Source of the DNA: Ailanthus altissimus
Taxonomy: Eukaryota > Streptophyta > Magnoliopsida > Sapindales > Simaroubaceae
Assembly: GCA_946807835.1 (NCBI GenBank)
Contig: OX327706.1
Span: forward strand, 23,239,001-23,303,000
Length of the DNA stretch: 64,000 nucleotides
Direction: 5' to 3'
Shown here: positions 33,230 to 46,279 of the stretch, in pieces
How positions within the stretch are numbered: position 1 is the first letter of the stretch
Layout of the letters: every line of letters starts with the position of its first letter
Program-made: the position numbers and the translations under genes
Notes under the pieces: generated by a model
The model's input: the letters and a program-made list of their open reading frames with translations, nothing else
Database searches by the model: none
Told to the model about the DNA's origin: nothing

Positions 33230-36200
33230 GTGACACCCTGAGCTTGTCTCGAAGATAGCTGAATTGAGTAGATGATAGGGGTTTGGTTAATAAGTCAGCA
33301 ATTTGATTATTGCTGGGAATAAACTTGACTTGGAGCTTTCCATCTGTAACTTTATCTCGAACAAAATGGAGGTCGATTTCAATATGTTTTGTTCGTGCAT
33401 GATAAACAGGGTTGGCTGCCATTGTAGCAGAGCTGACATTGTCACTCTAGATTATTGGAGGTGTAGAAGAGATTATTTGGAGCTCATTACGTAAGGATTG
33501 TAGCCAGGAAATTTCAGCTGCAATATGAACCAATGCCCTGTACTCAGCCTCAGCATTAGATCTTGCAACGACATGTTGCTTTTTGGAACTCCATGATACT
33601 AAATTGTCTCTAAGATAAACTGCATAGCCGCTGATGGACCTTCTATCATCAGTGTCTGAGCCCCAATCTGAGTCAGAGTAAGCTGTAATATGATTATTAC
33701 CAAAATATTTGTATAATAGTCCAAGTTCTGAAGTAGCCTTGAGGTATTTAAGGACTCTTTTGCATGCTATCCAGTGTGATTAAAGAGGGTTAGACATAAA
33801 TTGGTTAAGTTTGTTGATTGCATAACTTAGTTCAAGTCTTGTGAGTGCAGCGTATTGCAAACCCCCAATAACACTTCTATACAGTATGGGATGGATGAAG
33901 GGATCACCATCTGATTTGCTTAATTTGTAGTTTGTTGATATAGGTGTGTCAACTCCCTTACATTCCAGTATGTTGGTTCTTTCAAGGAGGTCTTTAATGT
34001 ACTTGGATTGACATAGATGAAGCGTTGAATTGGTTTTGGTCACTTCAACACCGAGGAAGTAGTAGAGATGTCCTAAATCTTTTAGAGCAAAAGTATTGCT
34101 CAGATTCTGAATTAAATCCTCAACAAGTTAAGAATCACTTCCTGTAACAATAATATCATCTACATAGATAAGAAGTAAAGTGAGGGTTTTGTGTTGAGTT
34201 TTGTAAAACAGTGAAGTTTCACTTCTAGAGCAGTAGTATCCCCATTGAGTAAGTGTGTATTTTAACTATCAAATCAATCCCCATTGTCAACAAAGCCCTC
34301 AGGTTGTATCATGTAGATTGATTCAGTTAACTTGCTATTGAGGAATGCATTGTTGACATCTACTTGTCTAAGGTCCCAATCCATAGATACTGCAAGACTC
34401 AAGACAATTCTGATTGTGGAGGACTTGACTACAGGACTGAAGGTTTAAGTGTAGTCCAAGCCTGGAGTTTGATGAAATCCGTTGGCGACAAGTCTAGCCT
34501 TCAGTTTAGCAACAGTTCCATTTGGATTTTCTTTAATTTTGAAAATCCATTTGTTGCCAATCAGTCTCATGCCTAAAGTATAAGGCACCAGACTCCATGT
34601 CTTATTTCTCTGAAGAGCTGCAAATTCTTATTACATAGTAGATTTCCACAATGGATCTTATAGTGTTGATTTTTCATTCTTTGGTGTTGAGATGGATTGG
34701 CAGGGGAAAATTGAGTGTATGTAGGCTTTTGGTTTGAAAATCCCTTCTTTAGCTCTAGTTATCATAGGGTGAATGTTGGATGTGGGTTGAGAAGAAGATA
34801 GGATATTATTCTAAGGTGGTGGGGGAAGTTCCGATACCACTAAAAGATGTTATACCACAGACGCAAAAAATCTGAAATATGACATAACTTACACTCATTC
34901 AATAATGTGCACTCATAATTAATATTGCATAAAATTTCAAACTTGAATTCAACGTAAGAATCCTTATCAAGTTACTAGTAAGTTTAATGCAAAATCAACT
35001 CATAATCATATTTGGTGAAACATAAACCAAATACAATCACACTTAATAAAATAATACATACATATTTATTCAATAAGGATAAATCAAATATCTTAAACTA
35101 TGTGTCCACAAATGAAACACTTAACAACCTAGCAACTTAGGGTACTCAAGGGACAGCAAAAGCCTTGCCAAATTCGCTAAGCACACATGTGCCTTATTTA
35201 CTTGAAATCACCATAAACTATAATGAATACGAAACTCAGTAAGTATACTAGTTTTTTTATATATCAAAATACAAATACATATATGTACACAATGCATGTA
35301 TATGATATGCTGTAATAAATCAAAATCATAATCTTATCAAATCACATGTCAGGTAAGCGCTTACACATTCTTTTAAAACATATAATAGGAATACCATTAC
35401 TCAACTACTACTTAGTAGGACTTTCATATCACATATCACATAATGAGCCAAATATCACTTGTAGGTGACATACCGTATAAGAGGAATAGTACAAGTGAGG
35501 TTTAAATTAATCATATATAATGCTCATGCTTGAAAGTAAGAGCCAAACCCTCACCCTGATCATCGGTGAGTCATCTCACATGCACCAATATGCCACCACA
35601 CGAATGTGATGACTCAATCTTCCTTTAAGTATCAATAAGATCCTTCCTATATACGGAACACATAACATATACCAATCCTGAGAGAAATACCACACATAAA
35701 GGCTCCACAAATTACATAAGGTGCCTACTAAGTAAATAATGAGTTCAAGCATCCTCAAAACACAAAACATATCTCATGGACATTTTTTACTTCAAAAGCT
35801 TTCTTTGTTAAATACATTTTATTTTGAAAGCTCACTTTCATAAACACAAATATGTCCATGCTCAATGTCAATGCTCATATTCATAACCATATGTCTTTCA
35901 CATTTCATATCAAATATATTTTGGCATAACATAAATATATTTTTAAGCATATTTACAAAATCATACATAGACAATTACAATATTTATTGTGATTTCAGTA
36001 AAAGTTTAGTATACTTACCTCTTAACACTTTCAGATATAAGGCTTAATTCTCTTTAACCTATCAATAGAGATTAATCATTTCATAAGCCTCACAATTCAC
36101 AAAAAATACTTTAAATACCTTACAAAATTATACATATTGCACTTATCACATCGAATTGGTCTAATTACTTAATTTCTCAAAACCTGTCATTCTGACCACT

Positions 36201-39200
36201 TACACTTAACAAAATTTTCTTATACATCAAATGATGTTCAATTGCTCTAAAATTAGAATATATCTTTATTAAATCATATATTCTCCTTATGTATCAATAT
36301 TATATCATAATTCCTACACAATCTATTTTATAAACACTATCAAATCCAAACTATTATTCTGGCAGGATTAAGATATTTATTGAACAATATTCAGTCTTCC
36401 AATTTTATAAAATCATTTACTAACTCAAAAATTATAAAACTACCAAAAAACTTACTCTTGACACATTTAAACTTATGATAAATATTTCACTTCAAAATCC
36501 CTGCCAAAAGTATTTTAAAACTATTTTATTCTATAACTTTAAAAATATATTAATCAAATACTGCAATGAGCTAATACGATTTAGCAAATTATAAAAATTT
36601 AACCACATTAATCTAAATTCTAAATTTTGAATATATCATTTTAGACATATAAAATTATCATATTCCATAAATTCATAATTTTTTAAGATCATTCAGCAGA
36701 TCAAAAATTATTTGTCACTGTATCATACTGTTAACACAAAATTTTCAGAATTTCAGGGTCATTTTGATAAATTCACTAAAAATTTAATTTCTAAAATTTT
36801 TAATCGATTCAAAGTCTCGAATGATTCTATATATGTATAGTTTCATAGTCTCAACAGCCAAAATCATAATCGAAGCACAACAATTTATAAAATTTTCGGA
36901 TCAAGAGATTATCAAGTAGAAATTCTGCAATTCATCATGATTTATCAAGTTATCTACATAATCATCATCAATTCTTAATATATCTTACAAAATATACATC
37001 AAGTCCTCAATTGTACATATTTTCAAAAATCAAAACTTAAATAAATTAACTTAATTAACACCAATAAATTGAGAAATAATTATGATATACCTCTTAAAAC
37101 TCCAAATTCTAATTTCTTCTTGTTTTTCTTCTTCATCTTCTCTATCTCTCCCCTCTATTTCTCTATTTTCTCTCTCTAAAGGGGTGGCTCGACCCAAAAA
37201 TGAGTAAATTAGGGTTTAAAATGTGTATTTTTATACTAAGATGCTAACTTTTAGTATTTATAAATTAACCTCCAAAACTTTCAAAGTATTACAATTTGAT
37301 CCTTAAAATAAATTTAAAGTCTTGCAAATAAACCCAATACTAATAGTATGTCCTTAATCTATACAAACAATACTAATAACAATACATAAATTAAGTATCA
37401 TTCACATACAAATAAAATATGAATATTATATAAGTACAAATATTTATTCTTTCCGATTGTGGATAGGTGGTTACTACAACTGGTTCTTGTGTTAGTGTTT
37501 AGTTTGCTGGTAAAGAATGATTAGTTAATGGTGGTGTGCTAATGTTGTCAAGGTGGTCTGTTGTATCTGCAGTTGAGATGTTATTTCTTAAAGCAGTGCT
37601 CTGGATGTCTCCATCAGTTGCAGTTGCAGGAACTTGAAGGGATGAAATTGTGTAGAACTGGTGCATAAAGGTTTTGGTCTCAATGTTTGATGTAGGAACT
37701 ATCTTATTGAAATTGCTGTCATTTTGAAAAGGGAAAGATGTCTCATTAAATTTTACATGTCTAGCAATACATATCCTTCATGAATGACGCAAACAAAGAT
37801 ATCTTTTATGGTATAAGCTTAGACCAAGGAGGACACATTTTAATGAGTGAAAATCAAGTTTGTGGTGGTTGTAGGGTCTTAGGAAGGGGTAACATTCACA
37901 CCCAAAGACTTTGATTAATGAATAATTAGACTGTTTGTGATATTGTGTCTCAAAGGGGGTTGTATTGTTCAATAAAAGGGTGCATGTTCTGTTGATCACA
38001 TAGGTGGCAATACTAAAAAATTTCCATCAGAATTTCAAGGAAAGATGTGAGTGAGCTAAGATAGTAAGACCAGTTTCAATTATTTATCTATGTTTCCTTT
38101 TAACCCTACCATTTTGGTGATGGGTGTAAGGGCAAGAATATCTGATTTTGATTCCTTCTTAATGTAGAAAGTTTTCAAAGCTTTTGAATTCACCACCCAT
38201 ATCACATTGGAGTGTTTTGATTTTTCTTTCCAATGACTTTTCAATTTTTGTTTTGAAATGGATAAAAGTGGTCAGTGCATTAGATTTAGTAGTCAATGGA
38301 AATAGCCAAGTGAATCTAGTTTTATCATCAATAAAGGCAATACAGTATCTGAAATCTTGATTTGAAGGAATTGGTGTAAGTCCCCATAAGTCTGAGTGTA
38401 TCAGATTAAGAGGGTGTTTTGCAATATTATCAGATCGTCCAAAACTAAGTCTGCTAAAATTTTCCATTTGACAGGCAGTGCAAAGATTAGAATATCTATT
38501 TTCATTAAAATTCAATATATTACAAGATTATAAAGTCTTTTTTAGAGCTGAGACATTGAGATGTCCTAACCTATTATGCCATAGCTTAAGTTTTTCCTTG
38601 ACTCTTGATTCATTTGCTACTGACTCTGAAAGAAAAAAAAAACACTGATAACATAGACTCATGGACTGGATTGACATTTGTTGATTCAGAAAGATAAACT
38701 TGACTGGTATTATTTATGGGTGATGATGACTTAATTTGCAACTGATAGAGATCTCCTTTAGCCACTCCTTGAAGCAACACCTTCCCCTGTATTTTGTCTT
38801 TGACAAGACACAAATGTTTTTAGAACACTATGTCAACATTATTATCATGTATAAGTCTAGATATGCTGACCAGATTTTTGGTGATGTGTGGAACAACCAA
38901 AACATCATTAAGTTAAATTTTTTGTGTTACTTTCATATTGGGTAAGATCGGTTCAGTATTTCCAATATGAGTAATGATAATGTTCTCACCATTTCCAACA
39001 GTAAGAAAGATATTACCTTTGTATTCTAAAGCTGTGTTTAGGTTCCTTAGACTATTGGTGATGTGATCCGTGGCTCCACTGTCTAAGTACTATGCTGGAT
39101 CATTTATATCTTTTGGTGTAGCAATGTAGGCTCTTTTCTAGTTCTTGTAACCAAGATTCCTTGGCACAAAGTCTTTCTTAAACCTATGCTAACACTCAGC

Positions 39201-40005
39201 AGCAATGTGACCCTTCTTGAAGCAAATCTGATAGATTTCATTTGCATGTTCAGAGGGTGGTTTGTTGTTAGTGCCTTGCGTTTTTCCTTTATTTTGAAAA
39301 TCACTTTGATTTCCTGAGTTTCCTTGGTTCTGCCTTTAGTACTGATTTTCCCCTCTTGATCTGTCATTTTCAGTGTAGCCCCTCCTGTTTTAAGGTCCAC
39401 TGTTTGCATAGCTAGCTTCATAGTTTCTCATTTCAACATTTCTGTGTGATTAGTCTCTCTCAATCCTCTTCTCTTGACAGAGTAGCATTGCATATACAGT
39501 TTGCAAAGGAACACTTTTTGGATTTGAGTCTACATTAACTACCACAGGGTCATAATCTTTCTCTATTCCTCTAAAGATTAGACTTATCAAATGATCATTG
39601 CTGATATAGTCTCCAACAACTCTTAAATCCTCAGTAAGGCCCTTCATCCTTGTAAAATAACCATGCATCGAAAGTGTACCCTTCTTAAGAATCTATATTT
39701 GAGTTCTGAGCTATGAAACTCTTACCTTAGAGTGAGCTCCAAACTGTCTGGCTAGAGTTATCCAGACTTCACTTGAGTTGGTGCACTCAACAATAGAAGC
39801 TAAGGTTGACTCTGTCATGAAAGAGAGCAACCAGCTCATCAATGCTTGATCAGTCTTGATCCATACATCATATTTTGGATTTGGTACTGTCATTATATTC
39901 TGTTGTTCATCAGCTCTCATTAAGACTAGATTAGGGCACTTATTTGTACCATCCAAGAAGTTTAACAGGCCATTAGTTCTCACACTTGGAATGACTTGTG
40001 ATTTT
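33230..40005 (-). pseudogene. Copia gag-pol, heavily decayed
   Basis: In order on the minus strand: UBN2-type gag (about 40000-39450, in several frames), a zinc-knuckle region degraded near 39230, protease (YLDSGATDHI type around 39090), GAG-pre-integrase, integrase (HSDLWGLTPIPSN, FIDDKTRFTWLFPL, 38430-38280), the nested insertion (37450-34836), reverse transcriptase (MRLIGNKWIFKIKENPNGT near 34560; LLIYVDDIIVTGSD near 34150) and RNase H (HIEIDLHFVRDKV near 33360). At least a dozen stops and frameshifts make it inactive. Confidence 0.85.
34836..37450. mobile_element. nested 2.6 kb AT-rich insertion of unknown class
   Basis: It sits inside the Copia pol region, flanked by the 7-bp direct repeat TTCCGAT (34829-34835 and 37451-37457). 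The Copia reading frame is continuous if the segment and one repeat copy are skipped, so this is a clean later insertion. Inside I find no transposase, polymerase or gag frame. It holds a CT-rich tract (37130-37175) and long AT-rich DNA. The inner left end (ACCACTAAAAGATGTTATACC) resembles an LTR terminus next to a primer-binding site in minus orientation, so a long solo LTR or a large LTR derivative is possible, but a 7-bp repeat is unusual for that. Confidence 0.7.
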
Positions 40006-40159
40006 CATAGTGGATAATTCAAGTTTGTGAGTTTGACAAGTGTTATAAAGATGAATGTATTTGTGCATTGATTTACTGGTGTGGTTAAAGTACCGTAGGA
40101 GGCACTGCTTTGTTCTGCTCGATCAGATGAGGCACCTTCCATAGCTCTGATACCAACTT

Positions 40160-40625
40160 AAAAAATGAATGTTTTTACTCTGCTTTTGTTGAGGATAAAA
40201 TTATACTTATTTTTTACAGAAAAAGGCACACACTCCTCTTGATGTATTGCACAGTATATATATACATCTATATCAGTTTACATTTTAAAAACTAATGCAT
40301 TCTAGAATATTCTTCTCGCTGTGGTATTTGGCCTAGATCAAATTCTAGTATACCATCTATACCAATGTTGTCCCTTGGATCTTTTTTTGTCTTGTTGCAA
40401 ATGATTGTACTATCATTTACTTAAGAAAGGTAGTTACAGGTAGGAATCTTTTTGGGGGTAATGAGCTGGCATAGTGACTATGCAATAGTTGGCACACTTG
40501 TTACCACAGTAGCTGGTACACCTTAAGCAGAGACTGGGCTGAAATCAGGTTGAGCTTCTTCTTCTTATTGTGTTGTTCTTGATGAGTCTTTCATGACCAA
40601 CAACCCTTCCTTTACTTCTTTAACA
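40160..40625 (-). repeat. 5' LTR of the 32.7-40.6 kb Copia element
   Basis: On the minus strand it begins TGTTAAAGAAG at 40625 and ends just before AAGTTGGTATCAGAGC. It has an extra GCACACACTCCTCTTGATG segment (near 40226) absent from the partner LTR. Confidence 0.85.
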
Positions 40626-42475
40626 AACTTGATCCGAGAGCTTGTCCTATGATTGCTTCTAACCTCTTTATCCCATTAAGTGTCATCATCATCCTAGATC
40701 ACTGACTGTAGCAATTATATCACAGGGGATTGAACATGCAAATCTAGCAATTGTGTAGAAAATGCTCTTGGAATTCAGATATCATTAATTAAAGGCCCAA
40801 GAACCTTGACAATGTGTTCTCAATTCTGAACTTCAGCGATTTCTTGGTGTTTAATTCCCATTGCAAGAATCTATATTCTTTTCAACTGTTCTGTTGTTTC
40901 AATTATGTTCATAAACGGAAAACGAAATGTCAAATTAAGTTTCAACCATTGAGCATCTTACTTCAGCTGGCAAGCATATAGAATATATGCATACAGCTGT
41001 TGTTCTGCTAGTTGTTAGTTGAATATCATTTGGCATTTCATTTCCACTTGTGTTCCACCTCGATATTGATTAATTCACAGCCAAAAATATGTGTAATGCT
41101 GAGCTTGTGGGTATGCATGTCGTCTGTTATCTTCTATTTTTAGGTTCTTCAGATGGTTCATGATCTTTTTAAATTAAAGATTTATTCACTCTCACATGAT
41201 GTAAGTAGCTTGGCATGTATATCTACGATGAGCCACAAATGAATCCGTGTGCTAAAATTTGCCGGCCTTGCGTATTTTAATTGTTGTTTTGCTTCTTGGA
41301 ACTGGGAAACATTCTTTCTTTTAGCAAACATCTCAGCTCTGGCAAAAAGATCTCTTCGTTCTCTCTCTCAGGCACATTCACGTCTAAACACGAGTAGTTT
41401 TTTTATTTACACAAGGATCACCCTGGAAGATTTGTTTCATGGTATTGCCATACACATTCAGCTTTTCTAGTCTCATTATGATTCATAGAACATTAATTAA
41501 TTCCAAGATGCCAATATTTTAGCCTGGAGCTGGATGTTTGAACGTGAGGGAGACCTGTAACCTGTTCCAATTCATTGACGATACTTGTTCCAAATGTGAC
41601 GCATGAAGTTTTGTTAATTCCATGAACTAATTATAACATAATTGACTTTACTAAACTTAAATGTAATACACCTATTTTGTATAAAAGTTTACGCAGATGA
41701 AAAGGACAACTTAGCAATTAGTATTCATCTTTTCCGCAAAGAGACGATTATTGGTTCACGTAGTTGTGATGGATACCCCTAAACAGGCCTACATATTCTT
41801 ATCATTCCATGTGTGCCCGAATCCATCTTGTGTAAACCGTCGGTAGCTAATGGACATGGAAAAATTAATACTAATGATGGGTTTATTATCAAACTAATTT
41901 CTAATATTTCATAAGGTTTTGAAATTCATGTTTTTTTTTTTTCAATTTTGTTTGGTTAATAATGCTATTTTACAAAAATTAGATTTAGTTTGGTTTGACA
42001 TTCCTGATTCGTGGCCGTTTTGAATTTTAATTTTCTAGTTATTGTTTAAGTTAAATTTTACCCCTTCTTTTTCGTAGTTTTATTAATAAGATAGAAGATA
42101 GATAAAAAAAATTCTTTGTTATATAATTTGTATTAAGGAGAAGGTGAGGATAAGAATTCAAAATTACCGCGAAGACCCAATACCTTGCCGGACAAAGAAC
42201 AAAGTCCAAAAGTGAAAAAGAAAGACTGTACCCATTAACAAACACGTCTCATATTTCCCTTTTCCAATTACGCAATCATTATAAGAATAAAATAAAAGGA
42301 CTTTTTGTATTTGTATCACACTCTTAGTCCGAGACTGTGTCTGTTACCCATTTTCTACGGTCAGGCTGGTCCTTGATTTTGTTCCTTTTTATTCATATAT
42401 TACAAGATGGCGTCTCTAGTTGAAGAATTGAATTCTGGATAAGAAGAGAGAAAGAATCTTGAATGAAAGAGTAGC
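40626..42475. other. intergenic
   Basis: No gene is recognisable. A 73-codon frame (41249-41470) has no familiar features. The last 150 bases before the CASP-like ATG include TCATATATTAC and a purine-rich leader (GAAGAGAGAAAGAA). Confidence 0.4.
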
Positions 42476-43314
42476 ATGGAAGATGTGTCGGGAGCAATGG
42501 GCACAAGCTCCAGCTTGGCTTTGCGTTTGGCGCAGACCATTTTCTGCTCTGCATCAATGCTTTTTATGAGTTTTCATATTGAGTTTTACGGCTACACTTC
42601 TTTCTGGCAAATTCCCACTTCTTGTTTTTTTTTTTCCCTCTTTTTCCAGCTTATATATGATTTTTTTAGTTTCAATAAAAGCATTTTCTCTTTAATTCTT
42701 TTTCATTTTCTTTTCATATTGAGTGTGACTGAAATAAATTAGACTAATTACATGATTCACTTGATTGAATGAAATTAGAGGTATAGGATAAAGAACGAAG
42801 GCAAGATTGTTAAGAATTTAGGATAAACTTGTCTGTATTAGTTTCCTTTAGTTGTCCGCTAATTTTTGTTATTGATCATGCATTTTTTTTGCAGTTACCT
42901 GGTGACAGTGATGGGTTTGGTGATTCCGTGGAGTTTGGCATTGACACTGGTGGATGCTTATTATATCTTCATAAAGAGTTTACCCCGGCGACCAAAAGTA
43001 ATGCTGACTGTAGTCGTAGGAGATTGGGTATGTTCAGATTCTTGTTTCATTTTTGACATTGTCTTAATATTCTTTTTTTCCATTACTTGATCAAAGTAAT
43101 GTGTTTTGTCCACTTACAGGTTCTGTCATTTCTTTCACTAGCCGCAGCCTGCTCAGCTGCTAGTGTCACAGAGATATTGATGGACGCCGGCCGGCCAAAC
43201 TGCCACGCTAGGTTATGTAGTAGATATCAAATGTCCGCAGCTACTGCTTTCTTGTCTTGGCTTATGTTATTTGCTTCATCTCTCTTCAATCTCTGGTTAC
43301 TAGCATCTTTGTAA
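42476..43314 (+). CDS. CASPL5C: CASP-like protein 5C, 3 exons
   Basis: Exons 42476-42606, 42895-43027 and 43120-43314 join in frame to 152 residues. The start MEDVSGAMGTSSSLALRLAQ is typical of the CASPL5C group. Four membrane helices are visible: LAQTIFCSASMLFMSF, YLVTVMGLVIPWSLALTLVDAYY, then VVGDWVLSFLSLAAACSAASVTE, and AATAFLSWLMLFASSLFNLWLL. The lumenal Cys motif (PNCHARLCSRYQMS) matches the C-x-x-x-x-x-C-x-RYQ pattern of the family. CASP-like proteins are four-helix membrane proteins related to Casparian strip scaffolds; most members have unknown roles. Intron 1 appears to use a GC donor (TTCTG/GCAAAT), because only that junction restores the family motif FCYLV; intron 2 is GT-AG. Confidence 0.9.
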
Positions 43315-46279
43315 TTGAGATAATTCAGCCAGTCTAGCTGTTACCATATATAGAATTCATACATACGACCAAAATCGTGGTTGGAATAAAACCGAAGGGG
43401 GAAATGTAGGGTAAATTAGTGAAAGTAATGTATATCTACTACTAATCTTGAATGATTAATGCAACCTTCTTTGTTCCAACGTTTTTCAACAAATGGGAAA
43501 GGAAACGAAGAAGATGCTGAAGAATTTGATCGGGTAGTACAATTACAAATTTCTCACAGTTGGCTTCCAATTCTCATCGATGGAGCAGCAGGCGCACCAT
43601 CTGCACCTCCACTGTTGTTAGTGTGCCAATGCCTTTCTGGCGTGCGGGTCTAGTCTAGATCCTGGAGACAAATTGATATGCGCATAAGATATTCTGGCTA
43701 TCTTTTCCTATTCCCAAAATTAGACACATTGTTCTCGTTTCATCAATTCTAGATGATTCCGACGAGTGGTTTTACGATAAGGAGTGAATCTAAATTCACT
43801 ACATTCTGATTCCATTCATACATGATATTATAAATATTAAAATTTTATTGATATGTGTGACATATCTGTAACAGTGTTTATCTTAATTTTTTGAAAGATA
43901 ATTGACAAAAAAGAAAAAGGTAAGACAACATAATATTATTGGAGAGCTGACAGTGAAACCCTTTGGTCTGTTTCAAATTGTAATTTGTTTATACCTATAA
44001 AGGAATTTCAGATTTTAGTTTAGTTTTTCAATTTAGTTAGTTAGTTAGTTTAAATTGATTTATTTTATTTTTAGATAAGTTTGTATTTATTTGATTTTTT
44101 AAATCCTATCAAATTTATTTATTTCATTTTTGATTTAAGTCTTATTAAATTTATTCCTCTTTTATATTTATATATATATTTTATTATATTGTGTTTTCTC
44201 TTTTTTAAAATACTTTATGGTAGCTCTAAGTTAAATTTTTTTCATCATCGCCTTCCAATCACTCCTCTTTTGCTGAAGTATGAGGAGGGTAGCCTCCTTA
44301 ATTTTGAAGCCAAAAGTTACGCAAACTTTCAAATTCTTTTACTTTTTTTTCTTACAAAAACTGTTTCAAAGATTTTTTGGTATACTTGTGTCTTTCTTCC
44401 TCTTCTGCAATTTGATTTTATTTTTCCCCTCTCCTGCTCTTCGTTACAAATTCTTTACCTTTAATTTTCCTTCTATTTTATGATATATTATTTTAAAGAT
44501 CTTTTTTTTTAAAGGTTTTTCTCTTTCATTTTTAAAGGAGTCTTTTTTTCTTCATTTATTTTAAGAGTTAACCATCCTCCATTCTTCTTTATTTCAGTTT
44601 ATTTTAAGGGTTTTCCCTTTTATTCTTAAAAGAGTATTATTTTTGCTTTATTTTAAGAATTTTCTCTACTATTTTCAAAAGAGTTTTAATTTTTTGCTTA
44701 ATTTTAAAGTTTTCTCTCTTCCATTCCTAAACAATTCTTTTTTTCCTCTTCATTTTAAAGGTTAACCCTCTTCTATTCTCTTAAGTCTTTATTTTTATTT
44801 TATTTTAAAGTTTTTTTCTATCCCAAAATGATTTTTATTTTTACTTTATTTTGAGGGTTCTTCCTCCATTCCCAAAAAAAGACTTCTATTCTTTTACAAT
44901 ACGTATCAATCACAAGTTGTATAGGTGTCTTTTCTCTTTTGTTCTTATTAGAAACTATCGCTAAGCATAATGCGTCTATGAGAAGCCCAACTTGCAACAC
45001 TATCTACCTCATCGTCGTGATATTGCAATACTACTCCCACTGCCACGATGCCAACTTTTTGCATGCCACAATGTTGCATCAAGTACTTCAATCTCATCTC
45101 CATTGCTTGAACCACATCAAATGGATGCAAGCGAAGGAATTACAATCTCCCTCTCTATTGATCAAATGACATCAAACAAATACAGACAATTGAATTCATG
45201 GTTCAAGTTCATTAAGTGCTTCATCACATCAACAATTTGAAAAACTCATATTTGGAACTCTAAAAGTTTCTCCAAAGAGCTGCAGTCAAGAGAAACCTTA
45301 CCTCACCTCTTTTGCACACTCAATTTCTCTTCTTGAATAATAAGATTGAACTCTCTTCTTATGACTGTATCTTGCGAGCACTTGATAAACGAAATCCAAA
45401 TTCCATTTTAGTTTTTTATTTGTTATTTAGTTTAAATTAATTTATTTTTCCCTTTTAGATAAGTTCATAAGTTTGTATCTTACTTGTATTTGACTTATCA
45501 AGTTCTATTACATTCATTTCTCTTTTTTTTTTGTTAGGTTTATTCTTCTTTTAGGTTATCTCTTTCTTTTTTAATTTATTGTGAACTTTATAAATTCAAG
45601 CATTCATCAATAAGAACATATGCCATATTTTCTCTTCTCCCTAAAATTCTTCATATACTTCCTTATGTTATTAAGGCACAAAAGGATTTAGGAAAATGAT
45701 TGTCCTTTTAACACTTTCCTCCTTAATAAGGCAGTTTTAAGAGAGTGCATTTGGTTTAAAGAAATTGCATTTTCATACCTTAAGGTAGATGTTCAATTTT
45801 TACTCGTGCATAAAAAGAGAGCCCCTAACACTTTTAAGGCCAATCTCAGGTACCAAAACAAAAACAAAACGAGTAATACACATGCTATGATCATAATGCC
45901 AAAAAAATCACAACTGAAAAGCTACCAAATTTAGAATTCTTGTTAGAAACCATTTATAACACTATCATACTTAAAAAGTTCAAAGTAAAAATAAGATAAC
46001 ACATGAAAAATTGACTATTGATATTATCCACATGAAAAATAAGATATTATCCATCACAAAGGATAAATTGACTTTTTTGTTATTGACGAATAAAATTGTC
46101 ATCTTTGACTACGTAGTGACATTAACATTTTAAAAAAAATGACTATCATATATTACTATTAATATTTAAAATTTAGTCGCATGTTTTTACTTCTCAAACA
46201 TTCGATCGTTGGTTCTCGCGTTAAACAAACTTTTTCTTTGTTCCTTCTGAAAATTCACTTTTGTTTTTTTATCAAAGTC
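43315..46279. other. intergenic, T-rich and repeat-rich
   Basis: No gene is recognisable. It contains a degenerate T-rich tandem array (44510-44880). A 64-codon frame at 43459-43653 has no familiar feature. A related T-rich segment (TTTAGTTTAAATTAATTTATTTT) recurs near 44050 and 45425, suggesting an older duplication or repeat family. Confidence 0.4.
44510..44880. repeat. degenerate tandem array, about 60-bp unit
   Basis: A TTTATTTTAAGGGTTTTCTC-like phrase followed by CC-containing text and AAAAGAGT recurs about six times with a spacing of roughly 60 bp (for example near 44556, 44600, 44650, 44700, 44755 and 44800). Unit boundaries are approximate. Confidence 0.55.

Larger units (their letters stand above)
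32741..40625 (-). mobile_element. old Copia LTR retrotransposon with nested 2.6 kb insertion
   Basis: The element is on the minus strand. 5' LTR 40625-40160, primer-binding site (TGGTATCAGAGC, around 40155-40144), gag (about 40000-39180), protease, integrase, reverse transcriptase and RNase H (down to about 33230), polypurine tract (AGCTTGAGGGGGAA, 33218-33205), then 3' LTR 33204-32741. The 5-bp direct repeat AACTT flanks it at 32736-32740 and 40626-40630. Without the nested insertion it is about 5.3 kb, a normal Copia size. It begins only 240 bp after the PsbO stop codon. Confidence 0.88.

Noticed and set aside
34820..34860. Primer-binding-site-like text at the inner end of the nested insertion taken as proof of a nested LTR element
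   Set aside because: Part of the match falls in the 7-bp target repeat that belongs to the host Copia element, so it may be coincidental; class left open.
43459..43653. 64-codon frame KGNEEDAEEFDRV...
   Set aside because: Not recognisable and not extended by plausible splice sites; kept as unassigned DNA.
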